From positions 6,768-27,418 of the forward strand of contig DLZV01000036.1 of assembly GCA_003447235.1 (NCBI GenBank): a stretch of 20,651 bases of DNA, written 5' to 3'. A program made the position numbers and the translations under genes. Shown piece after piece: positions 1-9,473 of the stretch; the first letter of the stretch is position 1; every line of letters starts with the position of its first letter. This stretch comes from Prevotella sp. Its GTDB lineage: Bacteria; Bacteroidota; Bacteroidia; Bacteroidales; Bacteroidaceae. The notes under the pieces were generated by a model. The model saw only the letters and a program-made list of their open reading frames with translations. It ran no database searches and was not told where the DNA came from.

Positions 1-11
1 TAGGAGCTTTT

Positions 12-24
12 GGGCCTTCAGCCC
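12..24. repeat. small inverted repeat downstream of galE
   Basis: GGGC and GCCC are separated by five bases, in the 56 bases past the galE stop. Read on the galE strand, the hairpin is followed by a short A run rather than a T run, so it is not a typical intrinsic terminator. Nothing else can be assigned in positions 1-56; the next gene lies outside the window. Confidence 0.3.
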
Positions 25-56
25 GTTCTTGAACCACTTGCGAAACTTCGGTTATT

Positions 57-1094
57 CTACATCACGCCGTCCTCGCGCAGTTTCTCCTGCCACTTCCAGG
101 CACTGCGGAGCACGTCGGCCAGGGGCGTGTCCGCCTTCCAGCCCAACACCTGGTTGGCCTTGGTGCAGTCGCCCCAAATCTTCTCGATGTCGCCCTCGCG
201 GCGCGGACCATACTTCCAGTTGAGTTTCACGCCCGTGGCCTCCTCAAAGGTCGTGACGATCTCCAGCGTGGAGTTGCCCTTGCCCGTGCCGATGTTGAAA
301 TACTCGATCGGTTCGGTCTCCTGATCCAGCACGCGCGCCATGGCCGCCACATGCGCCTTGGCCAGATCGACGACATAGATGTAGTCGCGGATGCAGGTGC
401 CGTCGGGCGTGTCGTAGTCGTTGCCGAAGATGGTCAGTTGCTCGCGGATGCCCATCGCCGTCTGCGTGACGTAGGGGATGAGGTTGTTGGGCACACCGTT
501 GGGCAGTTCGCCGATGAGCGCCGAGGGATGGGCACCGATAGGATTGAAGTATCTCAGGACGATGCTCTTGACGGCCGCGCCGCTATGGATGAAGTCGTAG
601 ATGATCTGCTCGTTGATCTCCTTGGTGTTGCCATAGGGCGAGGTGGCCTTCTGGTGGGGTGCGTCCTCGGTGACGGGCAGGTTCTCGGGGTTGGGCTGTC
701 CATAGACCGTGCAGCTGCTGGAGAAGATGATGCCCTTGACGCCATAGGCGGGCATGAGCTCCAGGAGGTTGATGAGCGAGACAACATTGTTGCGGTAGTA
801 GAGCAGGGGCAGCTGGACGCTCTCTCCCACGGCCTTGGAGGCGGCGAAGTGGATGATGCCAGCGATGGCCGGATACTTCTGGAACACGGCCTCCGTGGCA
901 GCCTTGTCGCGCAGATCTACCTGCTCGAAGGCCGGGCGCACACCCGTGATCTTCTCGATGCCGTCGAGCACCTCTATCTTGGAGTTGGAAAGGTTGTCGA
1001 TGATGACCACGTCGTAGCCAGCCTCGATCAGTTCCACGGTGGTATGGCTACCGATGAAGCCCGTTCCGCCCGTCACTAAAATTGTCTGTTTCAT
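57..1094 (-). CDS. galE: UDP-glucose 4-epimerase
   Basis: This cytoplasmic enzyme interconverts UDP-glucose and UDP-galactose with bound NAD, linking galactose use to surface polysaccharide synthesis. The 345-aa protein has the usual family length. The Rossmann NAD-binding loop GGTGFIGS is at residues 9-16. The short-chain-dehydrogenase triad region is visible as FSSSCTVYG (124-132) and YGNTK (154-158), giving catalytic Tyr154 and Lys158. A GalE-like YFNPIGAHPS segment follows. The ATG start directly precedes the Rossmann strand. The gene is divergent from lepA across a 269-bp gap, and its 5' leader would contain the nested inverted repeat at 1133-1180. I found no TAnnTTTG element for this strand. 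A UDP-GlcNAc epimerase activity cannot be excluded from sequence alone. Confidence 0.96.
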   Translation of the reverse strand: MKQTILVTGGTGFIGSHTTVELIEAGYDVVIIDNLSNSKIEVLDGIEKITGVRPAFEQVDLRDKAATEAVFQKYPAIAGIIHFAASKAVGESVQLPLLYYRNNVVSLINLLELMPAYGVKGIIFSSSCTVYGQPNPENLPVTEDAPHQKATSPYGNTKEINEQIIYDFIHSGAAVKSIVLRYFNPIGAHPSALIGELPNGVPNNLIPYVTQTAMGIREQLTIFGNDYDTPDGTCIRDYIYVVDLAKAHVAAMARVLDQETEPIEYFNIGTGKGNSTLEIVTTFEEATGVKLNWKYGPRREGDIEKIWGDCTKANQVLGWKADTPLADVLRSAWKWQEKLREDGVM

Positions 1095-1132
1095 GTCAGT
1101 TTTTCTCTTTTAGTTTCTGTAAATGTCGGCTA

Positions 1133-1180
1133 TGGCGAAGCCGCCCCGGGGCAGGTCGTGTCCCGGGTCCCCCATCGCCA
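1133..1180. repeat. nested inverted repeat in the galE-lepA gap
   Basis: The outer arms TGGCGA (1133-1138) and TCGCCA (1175-1180) enclose inner arms CCCGGG (1145-1150) and CCCGGG (1162-1167) around an 11-base loop. The GC-rich block is about 40-85 bases upstream of the galE start and would lie in the galE mRNA leader. Its role is unknown. A weaker hairpin, GTGGC/GCCAC at 1224-1240, is the only other structure I see in the gap. Confidence 0.5.
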
Positions 1181-1332
1181 CGCTATGGAAATAACGCCAA
1201 ATCGTGTTTTTTATTTCCTTTAAGTGGCAAAAAGAGCCACAAAGGTTTTGCCAAAGCGCGTCCCGTGGCATGGTTTTGCACGGTTGGCGAGCAAAAAACG
1301 GGCTGGAAGTCGTGTATCTCGTTTTTTATTGC

Positions 1333-1340
1333 TACTTTTG
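1333..1340 (+). promoter_or_regulatory. Bacteroidota -7 promoter element for lepA
   Basis: TACTTTTG fits the Bacteroidota sigma-ABfr -7 consensus TAnnTTTG exactly. It lies 23 bases before the lepA ATG, which predicts a short, A/T-rich leader of about 15-20 bases. No clear -33 TTTG is seen at the usual spacing. Confidence 0.7.
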
Positions 1341-1363
1341 CATTTTGAAATTACAATACAAGA

Positions 1364-3145
<1,782 letters not shown>

Positions 3146-3147
3146 CC

Positions 3148-3168
3148 GCCGGAGGAACATCCTTCGGC
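3148..3168 (+). repeat. hairpin between lepA and the Crp/Fnr-type gene
   Basis: GCCGGAGG and CCTTCGGC pair over eight positions, including one G-U, around a five-base loop right after the lepA stop. There is no U tract, so this may be an mRNA-end stabiliser or attenuator rather than a full terminator. Confidence 0.4.
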
Positions 3169-3203
3169 CAACAAGATATATAAAAGGAGAAAGAGGAGAC
3201 ACG

Positions 3204-3800
3204 ATGAGAGAACCGATAGCAACCCCCAGGGAGGTGGCCCGCGAATTGGCACGCAAGTACAGTACGATGACCCGCGAGGAACTCGACGTGCTGGAGAGCG
3301 TGCTGGTGCCCATGAAGTTCAGCAAGGGCGAGATAATCCTAAGGGAGGGCGAGGTCTGCCGCAACATCTACTATGTGGAGCGCGGACTGATCCGCCAGTT
3401 CTACTTCAAGAACGGCAAGCAAATCACGGAGCACCTGGGGGTGGACCACACCATCTTCATGTGCATCGAGAGCCTGTTTCACGAAGAGCCCACCCATCTG
3501 CAGGTAGAGGCCCTGGAGCCCTCCTATATCTATGCGCTCCCCAAGCATCGCCTGGAGCAGGTGGCCCTCCACAACGTGAACATACAGATCCTCTTTCGCA
3601 AGATATTGGAGGAGAGCCTCGTGATCTCGCAGGTCATGGCCGACCTCGTGCGCTTCGAGACGGCACAGGAGCGCTACCGCAAGTTTTGCAAACTGGCGCC
3701 ACAGATCGTCCTCCGCGCCCCCCTGGTCTATGTGGCCAGTTTTCTCCAGATGACGCCGGAGACGCTGAGCCGCGTACGCAGCAGTACCCTGCTCGATTAG
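3204..3800 (+). CDS. Crp/Fnr-family transcriptional regulator
   Basis: This is a 198-aa cytoplasmic DNA-binding regulator. Residues about 24-115 form a cyclic-nucleotide-binding-like beta-roll (KGEIILREGEVCRNIYYVERG, then YFKNGKQITEHLG). A long dimerisation helix spans about 116-165. A compact C-terminal helix-turn-helix lies at about 172-194 (VYVASFLQMTPETLSRVR). The phosphate-binding Arg-Ser/Thr pair of cAMP receptors is not apparent, so the effector is probably not cAMP, which is usual for Bacteroidota members. The ATG is preceded by a purine-rich AAAGGAGAAAGAGGAG tract that resembles a Shine-Dalgarno site, uncommon in this phylum. The gene lies 58 bases after lepA and is likely co-transcribed. 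Its targets are unknown. Confidence 0.88.
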   Translation: MREPIATPREVARELARKYSTMTREELDVLESVLVPMKFSKGEIILREGEVCRNIYYVERGLIRQFYFKNGKQITEHLGVDHTIFMCIESLFHEEPTHLQVEALEPSYIYALPKHRLEQVALHNVNIQILFRKILEESLVISQVMADLVRFETAQERYRKFCKLAPQIVLRAPLVYVASFLQMTPETLSRVRSSTLLD

Positions 3801-3897
3801 CCCCGAGTGGGGGAGGGCGAGCGCCTGGGCGGGCCCCGGAGAGATGGGGCGCCGCGCGTGCGCTATATAAATGAGGTAGAGAGAACAAAGTATAATC

Positions 3898-3912
3898 ATG
3901 ACAAAATCATAA
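3898..3912 (+). other. possible five-codon upstream ORF before the nucleotidyltransferase
   Basis: ATG ACA AAA TCA TAA encodes MTKS and ends six bases before the ATG at 3919. The preceding 3801-3897 segment is GC-rich at first and then A/T-rich (TATATAAATG), with no consensus TAnnTTTG element. It may be chance or a translational-coupling leader. Confidence 0.2.
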
Positions 3913-3918
3913 AAAGAC

Positions 3919-4830
3919 ATGAAACCGACATTACTTCTTTTGGCTGCCGGCATGGGTAGCCGCTACGGCGGGCTGAAGCAGCTCGACGGACTTGGACCCA
4001 ATGGTGAGACCATCATGGACTACTCCATATACGACGCCATCCAGGCGGGATTTGGCAAGATCGTCTTCGTCATCAGAAAAGACTTCGAGGAGCAGTTTCG
4101 CAAGCAGGTCCTCGCCAAGTATGAGGGCCACATCCCCGCAGAGCTCGTCTTCCAGAGCCTCGACGCCCTCCCCGAGGGATTCACCACGCCCGAGGGCCGC
4201 GTGAAACCGTGGGGCACCAACCACGCCGTACTGATGGCCAAGGACGTCATCAAGGAGCCGTTCTGCGTCATCAACTGCGACGACTTCTACAACCGCGACA
4301 CCTTCATGGTCATCGGCAAGTATCTCTCCGAGCTACCCGAGGGCAGCAAGAACCGCTATGCGATGGTGGGTTTCCGCGTGGGCAATACGCTCAGCGAGAA
4401 CGGAACGGTATCGCGTGGCATCTGCACGACCGACGCCGAGGGCAACCTGGCCACCGTCGTGGAGCGCACGAAGATAGAGCGCAGGGACGGCGCCGTGCAG
4501 TATAAGGACGACGACGACCAGTGGGTGACGACGCCCGACAACACGCCGGTCTCGATGAACGTATGGGGATTCACGCCCGACTATTTCGACTATAGCGAGG
4601 ACTACTTCAAGACGTTCCTCTCCGATCCGGAGAACATGGCCAACCTGAAGGCCGAGTTCTTCATCCCGCTGATGGTCAACAAGCTCATCAACGACGGTAC
4701 GGCGGCTGTCAAGGTCCTCGATACCACCAGCCATTGGTTTGGCGTCACCTATCCTGCCGATCGTCAGGGCGTCGTGGATCGCATCCAGCGCCTCGTCGAT
4801 GAGGGCGTCTATCCCGCCAAACTGTTCTAA
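3919..4830 (+). CDS. sugar-phosphate nucleotidyltransferase-like protein
   Basis: This 303-aa protein has a GT-A/NTP-transferase fold. The nucleotide-binding signature LAAGMGSRYGGLKQ is at residues 8-21 (the G-x-G-x-R loop plus Lys). PWGTNHAVL and INCDDFY are the base- and metal-binding segments in the middle. The family attaches an NMP to a sugar phosphate or similar acceptor, making an activated precursor in the cytoplasm; the substrate here cannot be read from the sequence. The start was chosen at the ATG directly before the first strand (MKPTLLLLAAG). The stop is 22 bases before the NrnA-like gene, so the two are probably one transcript. Proximity to galE and glmM fits envelope sugar metabolism, which is an inference. 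Confidence 0.85.
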   Translation: MKPTLLLLAAGMGSRYGGLKQLDGLGPNGETIMDYSIYDAIQAGFGKIVFVIRKDFEEQFRKQVLAKYEGHIPAELVFQSLDALPEGFTTPEGRVKPWGTNHAVLMAKDVIKEPFCVINCDDFYNRDTFMVIGKYLSELPEGSKNRYAMVGFRVGNTLSENGTVSRGICTTDAEGNLATVVERTKIERRDGAVQYKDDDDQWVTTPDNTPVSMNVWGFTPDYFDYSEDYFKTFLSDPENMANLKAEFFIPLMVNKLINDGTAAVKVLDTTSHWFGVTYPADRQGVVDRIQRLVDEGVYPAKLF

Positions 4831-4852
4831 TCGTATCACCAACCATTTCTAC

Positions 4853-5887
4853 ATGGAAATCAACCTTCTGGACGACAGTCAGCTTGCTCTGTTGCGGCAG
4901 CTGACTGCCGATGCCAGCTTTGTGGTAGTCACAGTCCATAAGTCGCCCGACGGAGATGCCGTCGGGTCGATGTTGGCCTGGGCGCAGTATCTGCAGGCTC
5001 TGGGCAAGGAGGTCACCTGCGTGATCCCCGATGCCGCTCCCGACTTTCTGATGTGGCTCCCAGGATCGCAGACGCTGCTCCGCTACGACAAGCATCCCGA
5101 CCGCGCGAAGGAGGCCTTCGACAAGGCCGACCTCGTCTGCTGTCTCGACTACAACGACCTCTCGCGCACGGGGGACATGGCGGACGTCATTGCCCAGTCG
5201 AAGGCGCCCCGACTGCTCATCGACCACCATGTGGGCCCGACCGTCGAGGCGGCGCTCTCCGTCTCCCATCCTGCGATGTCGAGCACGTCGGAACTCGTCT
5301 TCCGCCTGCTGTGGCAGTTGGGCGCCTACGACGAGATGACGCTGCAGATGGCGCAATGTATCTACTGCGGCATGATGACGGACACGGGGGCCTTCACCTA
5401 CAACTCCAATGCGCCAGCCGTCTATCTCATCATCAGCCACCTGCTGGAGAAGGGCGTGGACAAAGACCGCGTCTATAACCGCGTCTATAACAACTACTCG
5501 CCACAGGCCATCAAGTTCAGGTCCTATGTGATCTTCAAGAAACTGCGCGTCCTGCCGGCCTCCCATGCGGCCTACTACACCGTCACGCGCGACGAAATGC
5601 GACGTTTCCAGTTTGTCAGGGGCGACCTGGAGGGCGTGGTCAACATCCCGCAGAAGATCAAAAAACTCAAACTCTCCATCTCGCTGCGCGAGGATACCGA
5701 GAAGGACCAGGTCATACGCGTCAGCCTCCGTTCGGGCAATGGGTTCCACTGCCGCAAGATGGCGGAGGAGTTCTTCAACGGCGGAGGACACGAAGACGCG
5801 GCAGGCGGACGCCTGGAGTGCTCCATCGAGGAAGCCGAGCAGGTGGTCCTCCGAGCCATCATGGCCTACAAGGAGCAGCTGCGATGA
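4853..5887 (+). CDS. nrnA: DHH-family phosphoesterase, NrnA-type (nano-RNase / pAp phosphatase)
   Basis: The predicted enzyme degrades very short RNA oligomers, and many relatives also dephosphorylate 3'-phosphoadenosine 5'-phosphate (pAp). The 344-aa protein shows the full motif series: HKSPDGDAVGS (29-39), Asp99 in LDYND, the DHH motif IDHH (123-126), MTDTGAF (175-181) and the C-terminal DHHA1 glycine motif GGGHEDAAGG (310-319). The frame is open 38 codons further upstream, but that part overlaps the preceding gene and lacks homologous-looking sequence. The ATG at 4853 (MEINLLDD) is therefore the better start. The DUF4827-like gene and glmM follow on the same strand. Confidence 0.92.
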   Translation: MEINLLDDSQLALLRQLTADASFVVVTVHKSPDGDAVGSMLAWAQYLQALGKEVTCVIPDAAPDFLMWLPGSQTLLRYDKHPDRAKEAFDKADLVCCLDYNDLSRTGDMADVIAQSKAPRLLIDHHVGPTVEAALSVSHPAMSSTSELVFRLLWQLGAYDEMTLQMAQCIYCGMMTDTGAFTYNSNAPAVYLIISHLLEKGVDKDRVYNRVYNNYSPQAIKFRSYVIFKKLRVLPASHAAYYTVTRDEMRRFQFVRGDLEGVVNIPQKIKKLKLSISLREDTEKDQVIRVSLRSGNGFHCRKMAEEFFNGGGHEDAAGGRLECSIEEAEQVVLRAIMAYKEQLR

Positions 5888-5984
5888 CCCCTCGCGGCCC
5901 AGGATCATGGTCCGTAGGGCAGTCTTTAATGTCAAAAGTAGCTAAAAATGGGCGTCGTCTTATGGTGGAACAGACGATTTGCTA

Positions 5985-5992
5985 TAACTTTG
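5985..5992 (+). promoter_or_regulatory. -7 promoter element before the lipoprotein gene
   Basis: TAACTTTG matches TAnnTTTG and sits 32 bases before the ATG at 6025. The gap 5888-6024 otherwise shows no structure, so the lipoprotein-glmM pair probably has its own promoter. Confidence 0.65.
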
Positions 5993-6024
5993 CAGTAAGA
6001 TATTATTGAACGTAAAAGATTCCG

Positions 6025-6672
6025 ATGAAGAAAACGCTTTTTCTCCTCCTCCCGCTCGCAGCTCTGCTCTGGTCGGCGTGCAGCAATGACGAGACCTATG
6101 CTGACCAGCGCAAGCGAGAGAACGGAGCCATCCGCCAGTATCTCAACGACAGCAGCGTGACGGTCATCTCCGAACGCCAGTTTTTCGATCAAGACACGAT
6201 GACCGACGTGAGCAAGAACGAGTTTGTGCTGCTCGAGTCTTCGGGCATCTATCTCCAAATCGTAGAGAAGGGTTGCGGAGAGAAAATCAAGGATGGCGAG
6301 ACGGCCACCGTGCTCTGCCGATTCACCGAGCGCAACCTCCTCACCGATAGCATCATCGCCACCAACAACATCCTCTATTTCAGCGCGCTGGTCGACAAGA
6401 TGTCGGTCACGAACACCTCCGGCACCTTCACGGCCTCCTTCGACCCCACGTCGAGTGTGATGTATCAAGTCTATGGAAGAAGTTCCGGCAGCACCCAGGT
6501 GCCCAACGGATGGCTTTCCCCGCTGCCTTACATCAAGGTGGGTAGGCCGCTCTCGGCCGACGACCGCATCGCTCGCGTGCGCATCATCGTACCCTCCACC
6601 GAGGGCACCTATGCGGCCACGATGTCGGTCTATCCGTGTCTCTACGATATCACCTACGAGCGCGGAAGATAA
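6025..6672 (+). CDS. DUF4827-like lipoprotein
   Basis: This is a 215-aa predicted lipoprotein. The start MKKTLFLLLPLAALLWSAC is a type II signal peptide with lipobox Cys at residue 19. The mature end CSNDET is acidic and polar right after the Cys, similar to the S/K-D/E-rich export signals that send Bacteroidota lipoproteins to the cell surface. The remainder is soluble, with a GCGEKIKDGETATVLCRFTE stretch and later a GWLSPLPYIKVG stretch, reminiscent of FKBP-like folds. I recognise the overall pattern as the DUF4827 family found between nrnA and glmM in Bacteroidales. The function is unknown; a folding role in the periplasm or at the surface is only a guess. The gene ends 28 bases before glmM. 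Confidence 0.8.
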   Translation: MKKTLFLLLPLAALLWSACSNDETYADQRKRENGAIRQYLNDSSVTVISERQFFDQDTMTDVSKNEFVLLESSGIYLQIVEKGCGEKIKDGETATVLCRFTERNLLTDSIIATNNILYFSALVDKMSVTNTSGTFTASFDPTSSVMYQVYGRSSGSTQVPNGWLSPLPYIKVGRPLSADDRIARVRIIVPSTEGTYAATMSVYPCLYDITYERGR

Positions 6673-6700
6673 CATGCAATTACAAAACTAAAGAGAAAAT

Positions 6701-8095
6701 ATGACACTGATCAAATCCATTTCCGGCATCCGTGGAACCATCGGAGGCCCTACTGGCGATACGCTCAACCCGTTGGACATCGTCAAGTTTACCACGGCGT
6801 ATGCCAAGTTTATCCGTCAGAGCGACCCGACGGGCAGCAACTGTATCGTGGTAGGCCGCGACGCGCGCATCTCGGGCGACATGGTCCGACTGGTGGTCTG
6901 CGGCACACTGATAGGAATGGGCTATGACGTGCTCGATATCGGGCTTGCCACGACCCCGACCACCGAACTGGCCGTCCGCATGAGCCATGCGGCAGGTGGC
7001 ATCATCGTCACCGCCAGCCACAACCCGCGCCAGTGGAACGCGCTCAAGTTGCTCAACCACGAGGGCGAATTCCTCACCAAGGACGACGGCAACGCCGTGC
7101 TCGCCATGGCGGAGAAGGAGGACTTCGACTATGCCGATGTCGATCATATAGGCACTTACCGCAAGGACGACAGTTTCGACGACCGCCACATCGAGGCCGT
7201 CCTCGCGCTCGACCTGGTCGATACGGAGGCCATCCGTAAGCGTGGATTCCGCGTCGTCGTCGATACGATCAACTCCGTCGGCGGCGTCATCCTGCCGAAG
7301 TTCCTCGACCGACTGGGCGTCGGCTACACCATCCTCAATGGCGAGGCCAATGGCGACTTCGCCCACAATCCGGAGCCGCTGGAGAAGAATCTCGGAGGCA
7401 TCATGGGCGAGGTGGCAGCAGGAGGCTATGACCTCGGCATCGTCGTCGATCCCGACGTCGATCGTCTCGCCTTCATCCAGGAGGACGGCAAGATGTATGG
7501 CGAGGAATATACGCTCGTCAGCGTGGCCGACTACATCCTCGACCACGTGAAGGGAGCCACCGTCTCCAACCTCAGTTCTACGCGCGCCCTGCGCGACGTC
7601 ACCGAGCGCCATGGCTGCCAGTATTTTGCCTCTGCCGTCGGCGAGGTCAATGTCACCACCAAGATGAAGGAGGTGGGTGCAGTCATCGGTGGCGAGGGCA
7701 ATGGCGGAGTCATCTATCCCGAGAGCCACTACGGTCGCGACGCCCTGGTCGGCATCGCCCTCTTCCTCAGTTCGCTGGCACAGAAGGGACTGACGTGCAG
7801 TGAGCTCCGCAAGACGTTCCCGACCTATTATATTGCCAAGAACCGCATCGACCTCACGCCCGACACCGATATGGATGCCATCCTGGGCAAGGTCAAGGAG
7901 CGCTTCGGATCGATGGACGACGTGCGGGTAACGGATATTGATGGTGTGAAACTCGACTTCCCGACGAAGTGGATCCACCTCCGCAAGAGCAATACGGAGC
8001 CCATCATGCGCGTCTATAGCGAGGCGGCCACGATGGAGGAGGCCGACGCCCTGGGCAAGGAGCTCATGGACGTGGTCTATGAAATGACGAAGTAG
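6701..8095 (+). CDS. glmM: phosphoglucosamine mutase (alpha-D-phosphohexomutase family)
   Basis: GlmM converts glucosamine-6-phosphate to glucosamine-1-phosphate, the step before UDP-GlcNAc for peptidoglycan and lipid A. The protein is 464 aa. The phosphoserine loop TASHNP has catalytic Ser106, the Mg-binding loop is DPDVDR (Asp250, 252, 254), and the sugar-specificity loop is GGEGNGG. The C-terminal phosphate-binding motif is RKSNTEPIMR. The start MTLIKSISGIRGTIGG is the usual one for this group, whose members begin with a short SISGIRG strand. Specificity toward mannose or glucose phosphates cannot be excluded, because the loop reads GEGNGG rather than the classical GEMSGH-type. A strong hairpin follows at 8132. 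Confidence 0.9.
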   Translation: MTLIKSISGIRGTIGGPTGDTLNPLDIVKFTTAYAKFIRQSDPTGSNCIVVGRDARISGDMVRLVVCGTLIGMGYDVLDIGLATTPTTELAVRMSHAAGGIIVTASHNPRQWNALKLLNHEGEFLTKDDGNAVLAMAEKEDFDYADVDHIGTYRKDDSFDDRHIEAVLALDLVDTEAIRKRGFRVVVDTINSVGGVILPKFLDRLGVGYTILNGEANGDFAHNPEPLEKNLGGIMGEVAAGGYDLGIVVDPDVDRLAFIQEDGKMYGEEYTLVSVADYILDHVKGATVSNLSSTRALRDVTERHGCQYFASAVGEVNVTTKMKEVGAVIGGEGNGGVIYPESHYGRDALVGIALFLSSLAQKGLTCSELRKTFPTYYIAKNRIDLTPDTDMDAILGKVKERFGSMDDVRVTDIDGVKLDFPTKWIHLRKSNTEPIMRVYSEAATMEEADALGKELMDVVYEMTK

Positions 8096-8131
8096 GAGAG
8101 GGTAGTACCCCCTACAGCCTGTATCTTTATG

Positions 8132-8168
8132 AGGCATCTGCCTGGCGTCAAGCGCCGGGCAGGTGCCT
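8132..8168 (+). terminator. strong hairpin terminator after glmM
   Basis: The arms AGGCATCTGCCTGGCG (8132-8147) and CGCCGGGCAGGTGCCT (8153-8168) form a 16-bp stem with two G-U pairs around the loop TCAAG. The downstream T content is weak (TTGTCC), but stem strength and location favour termination between glmM and the regulator gene. Confidence 0.7.
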
Positions 8169-8213
8169 TGTCCATAAAACCTATTTTCCTATTCCAACGA
8201 GATCTTTTGCCCA

Positions 8214-9473
8214 ATGGATCATTTGTTTCTGCTGCAGTTCGCATGCTTCCTGTTCATGCTGTTCAATGCGTTCACCCTCGCCGTCACCCGTCTCCAGACG
8301 CGATGGCTCAATCCGCGCTATGAGCGCGCACGATGGTTGATCTTTGTCGGCATCATGGGCTTGGCGGCGCACTATCTGATGCAGATGCGCTATGGGTTCA
8401 GGGCCGTTGACGACGCGGTGGGTGCCACGGTCAATGCCCTCGTCTATGCACCCTGTTTTTCGCTCATTTCGATGGGCATCTTCCATATCGAGGCCACACA
8501 TGTCCGGCGGAGGAGGGTCTATGTGGTCTGCACGACGATCAACCTGGCGATCTTCGCCTGTTTCTTCATCGGCTTCCTCCAGCATGGCGAAATGCGCATC
8601 GGGGCCTGGCTCTATGCTATGCTGGCCCTCTTTGCCGCCAATGTGGTCTATTGCATCGTCGTCATCGTCCGCGAGATCATCAAGCGCCGCCGTCTGCTGG
8701 AGACGATGGCGGGCGGCGACATCATGCCCTATGTACGCTACTCCCGCGCCAGCCTCCTTATCCTCTTCTTCCCCGCCTTGGTATCGCCCTTTGCCATCAT
8801 CTCCACCAAGTTGCTTTACTTTTTTGCGCCCTTGGGACTCATGGCTTTCCTCTTCTTCGTCCTGAGTTTCGTGGCCCTGGGCTACAGCTATCAGCCGAAG
8901 GAGTCGCTGCTCGACGAAGAGGCGGAGGAAAAGGTCAGCCCTGCTGTCGTAGTCGCTCAGCAAGAGAAGACGGTAGCACAACAGGCCGCCGCGGCTCATA
9001 GTGTCGCTTCTGCTGATGTCGCTTCTCCTGGTGTCGATTCTCCTGGCGAGGCGGCTCCATGCGATGGGGCTCATGCTGGCGTAACTTCTGCCTATGGGGC
9101 TCCTACCAACGCGTCTCGTGCCAATGCGTCTCATGCTGGCACAACCCCTGATAACGCAACGCCTGATAACGCATTTCATGCCGACGCGGCCCATGCAGCC
9201 GACCAGGCGGAGGAGACGCAAACTGCCTCGCTGATGCCTGAGGATCGAAGAAAGCAGATCCAGCAGCGGCTGGACGAATGGTGCGCGGCGATGGGCTATA
9301 AGGATGGGGGGGGTGAACCTCCTCTCCCTCTCCCATGCGATCCATGTCTCGAAAGACGAACTCACGATATACTTCGACCAGTCTCTGAAGACTACGTTCC
9401 GGATATGGCTGAGCGACATCCGCTTCGCTGCGGCCAAGAAAATGATGATTGCCAACCCCGATTACAGCAATGA
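8214..9473 (+). CDS. seven-helix membrane sensor half of a frame-disrupted AraC-type regulator
   Basis: As written, the frame encodes 419 aa. About seven hydrophobic helices lie at residues 4-24, 41-58, 70-90, 102-122, 131-153, 179-197 and 202-224, with basic loops (VRRRR, IIKRRR) that suggest the membrane orientation. An acidic Ala/Gln linker (225-265) and 13 degenerate pentapeptides follow, then a helix-like QQRLDEWCAAMGYKDGG. At the G8 tract (9306-9313), the frame leaves the natural continuation and reads 54 unrelated residues to a stop. With seven Gs it would continue into the AraC DNA-binding domain at 9304-9612, giving 465 aa. Membrane-anchored AraC regulators with this layout are known in Bacteroidota. 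The signal sensed is unknown. The disruption may be phase variation, decay or a sequencing slip. Confidence 0.8.
   Translation: MDHLFLLQFACFLFMLFNAFTLAVTRLQTRWLNPRYERARWLIFVGIMGLAAHYLMQMRYGFRAVDDAVGATVNALVYAPCFSLISMGIFHIEATHVRRRRVYVVCTTINLAIFACFFIGFLQHGEMRIGAWLYAMLALFAANVVYCIVVIVREIIKRRRLLETMAGGDIMPYVRYSRASLLILFFPALVSPFAIISTKLLYFFAPLGLMAFLFFVLSFVALGYSYQPKESLLDEEAEEKVSPAVVVAQQEKTVAQQAAAAHSVASADVASPGVDSPGEAAPCDGAHAGVTSAYGAPTNASRANASHAGTTPDNATPDNAFHADAAHAADQAEETQTASLMPEDRRKQIQQRLDEWCAAMGYKDGGGEPPLPLPCDPCLERRTHDILRPVSEDYVPDMAERHPLRCGQENDDCQPRLQQ
9000..9194 (+). repeat. 13 degenerate 15-bp (pentapeptide) repeats in the regulator linker
   Basis: Read in frame, the units are SVASA, DVASP, GVDSP, GEAAP, CDGAH, AGVTS, AYGAP, TNASR, ANASH, AGTTP, DNATP, DNAFH and ADAAH. 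The rough consensus is [ADG]-[VNDG]-A-[ST]-[PH]. The stretch links the membrane helices to the DNA-binding end and is visibly different in composition from both. Confidence 0.85.

Noticed and set aside
4745..5935. 396-aa minus-strand frame across the NrnA-like gene
   Set aside because: Same cause: it lacks recognisable motifs and overlaps a gene with complete DHH/DHHA1 motifs.
6680..8137. 485-aa minus-strand frame across glmM
   Set aside because: It is antisense to a complete mutase with all active-site loops; its composition is shadow-like.
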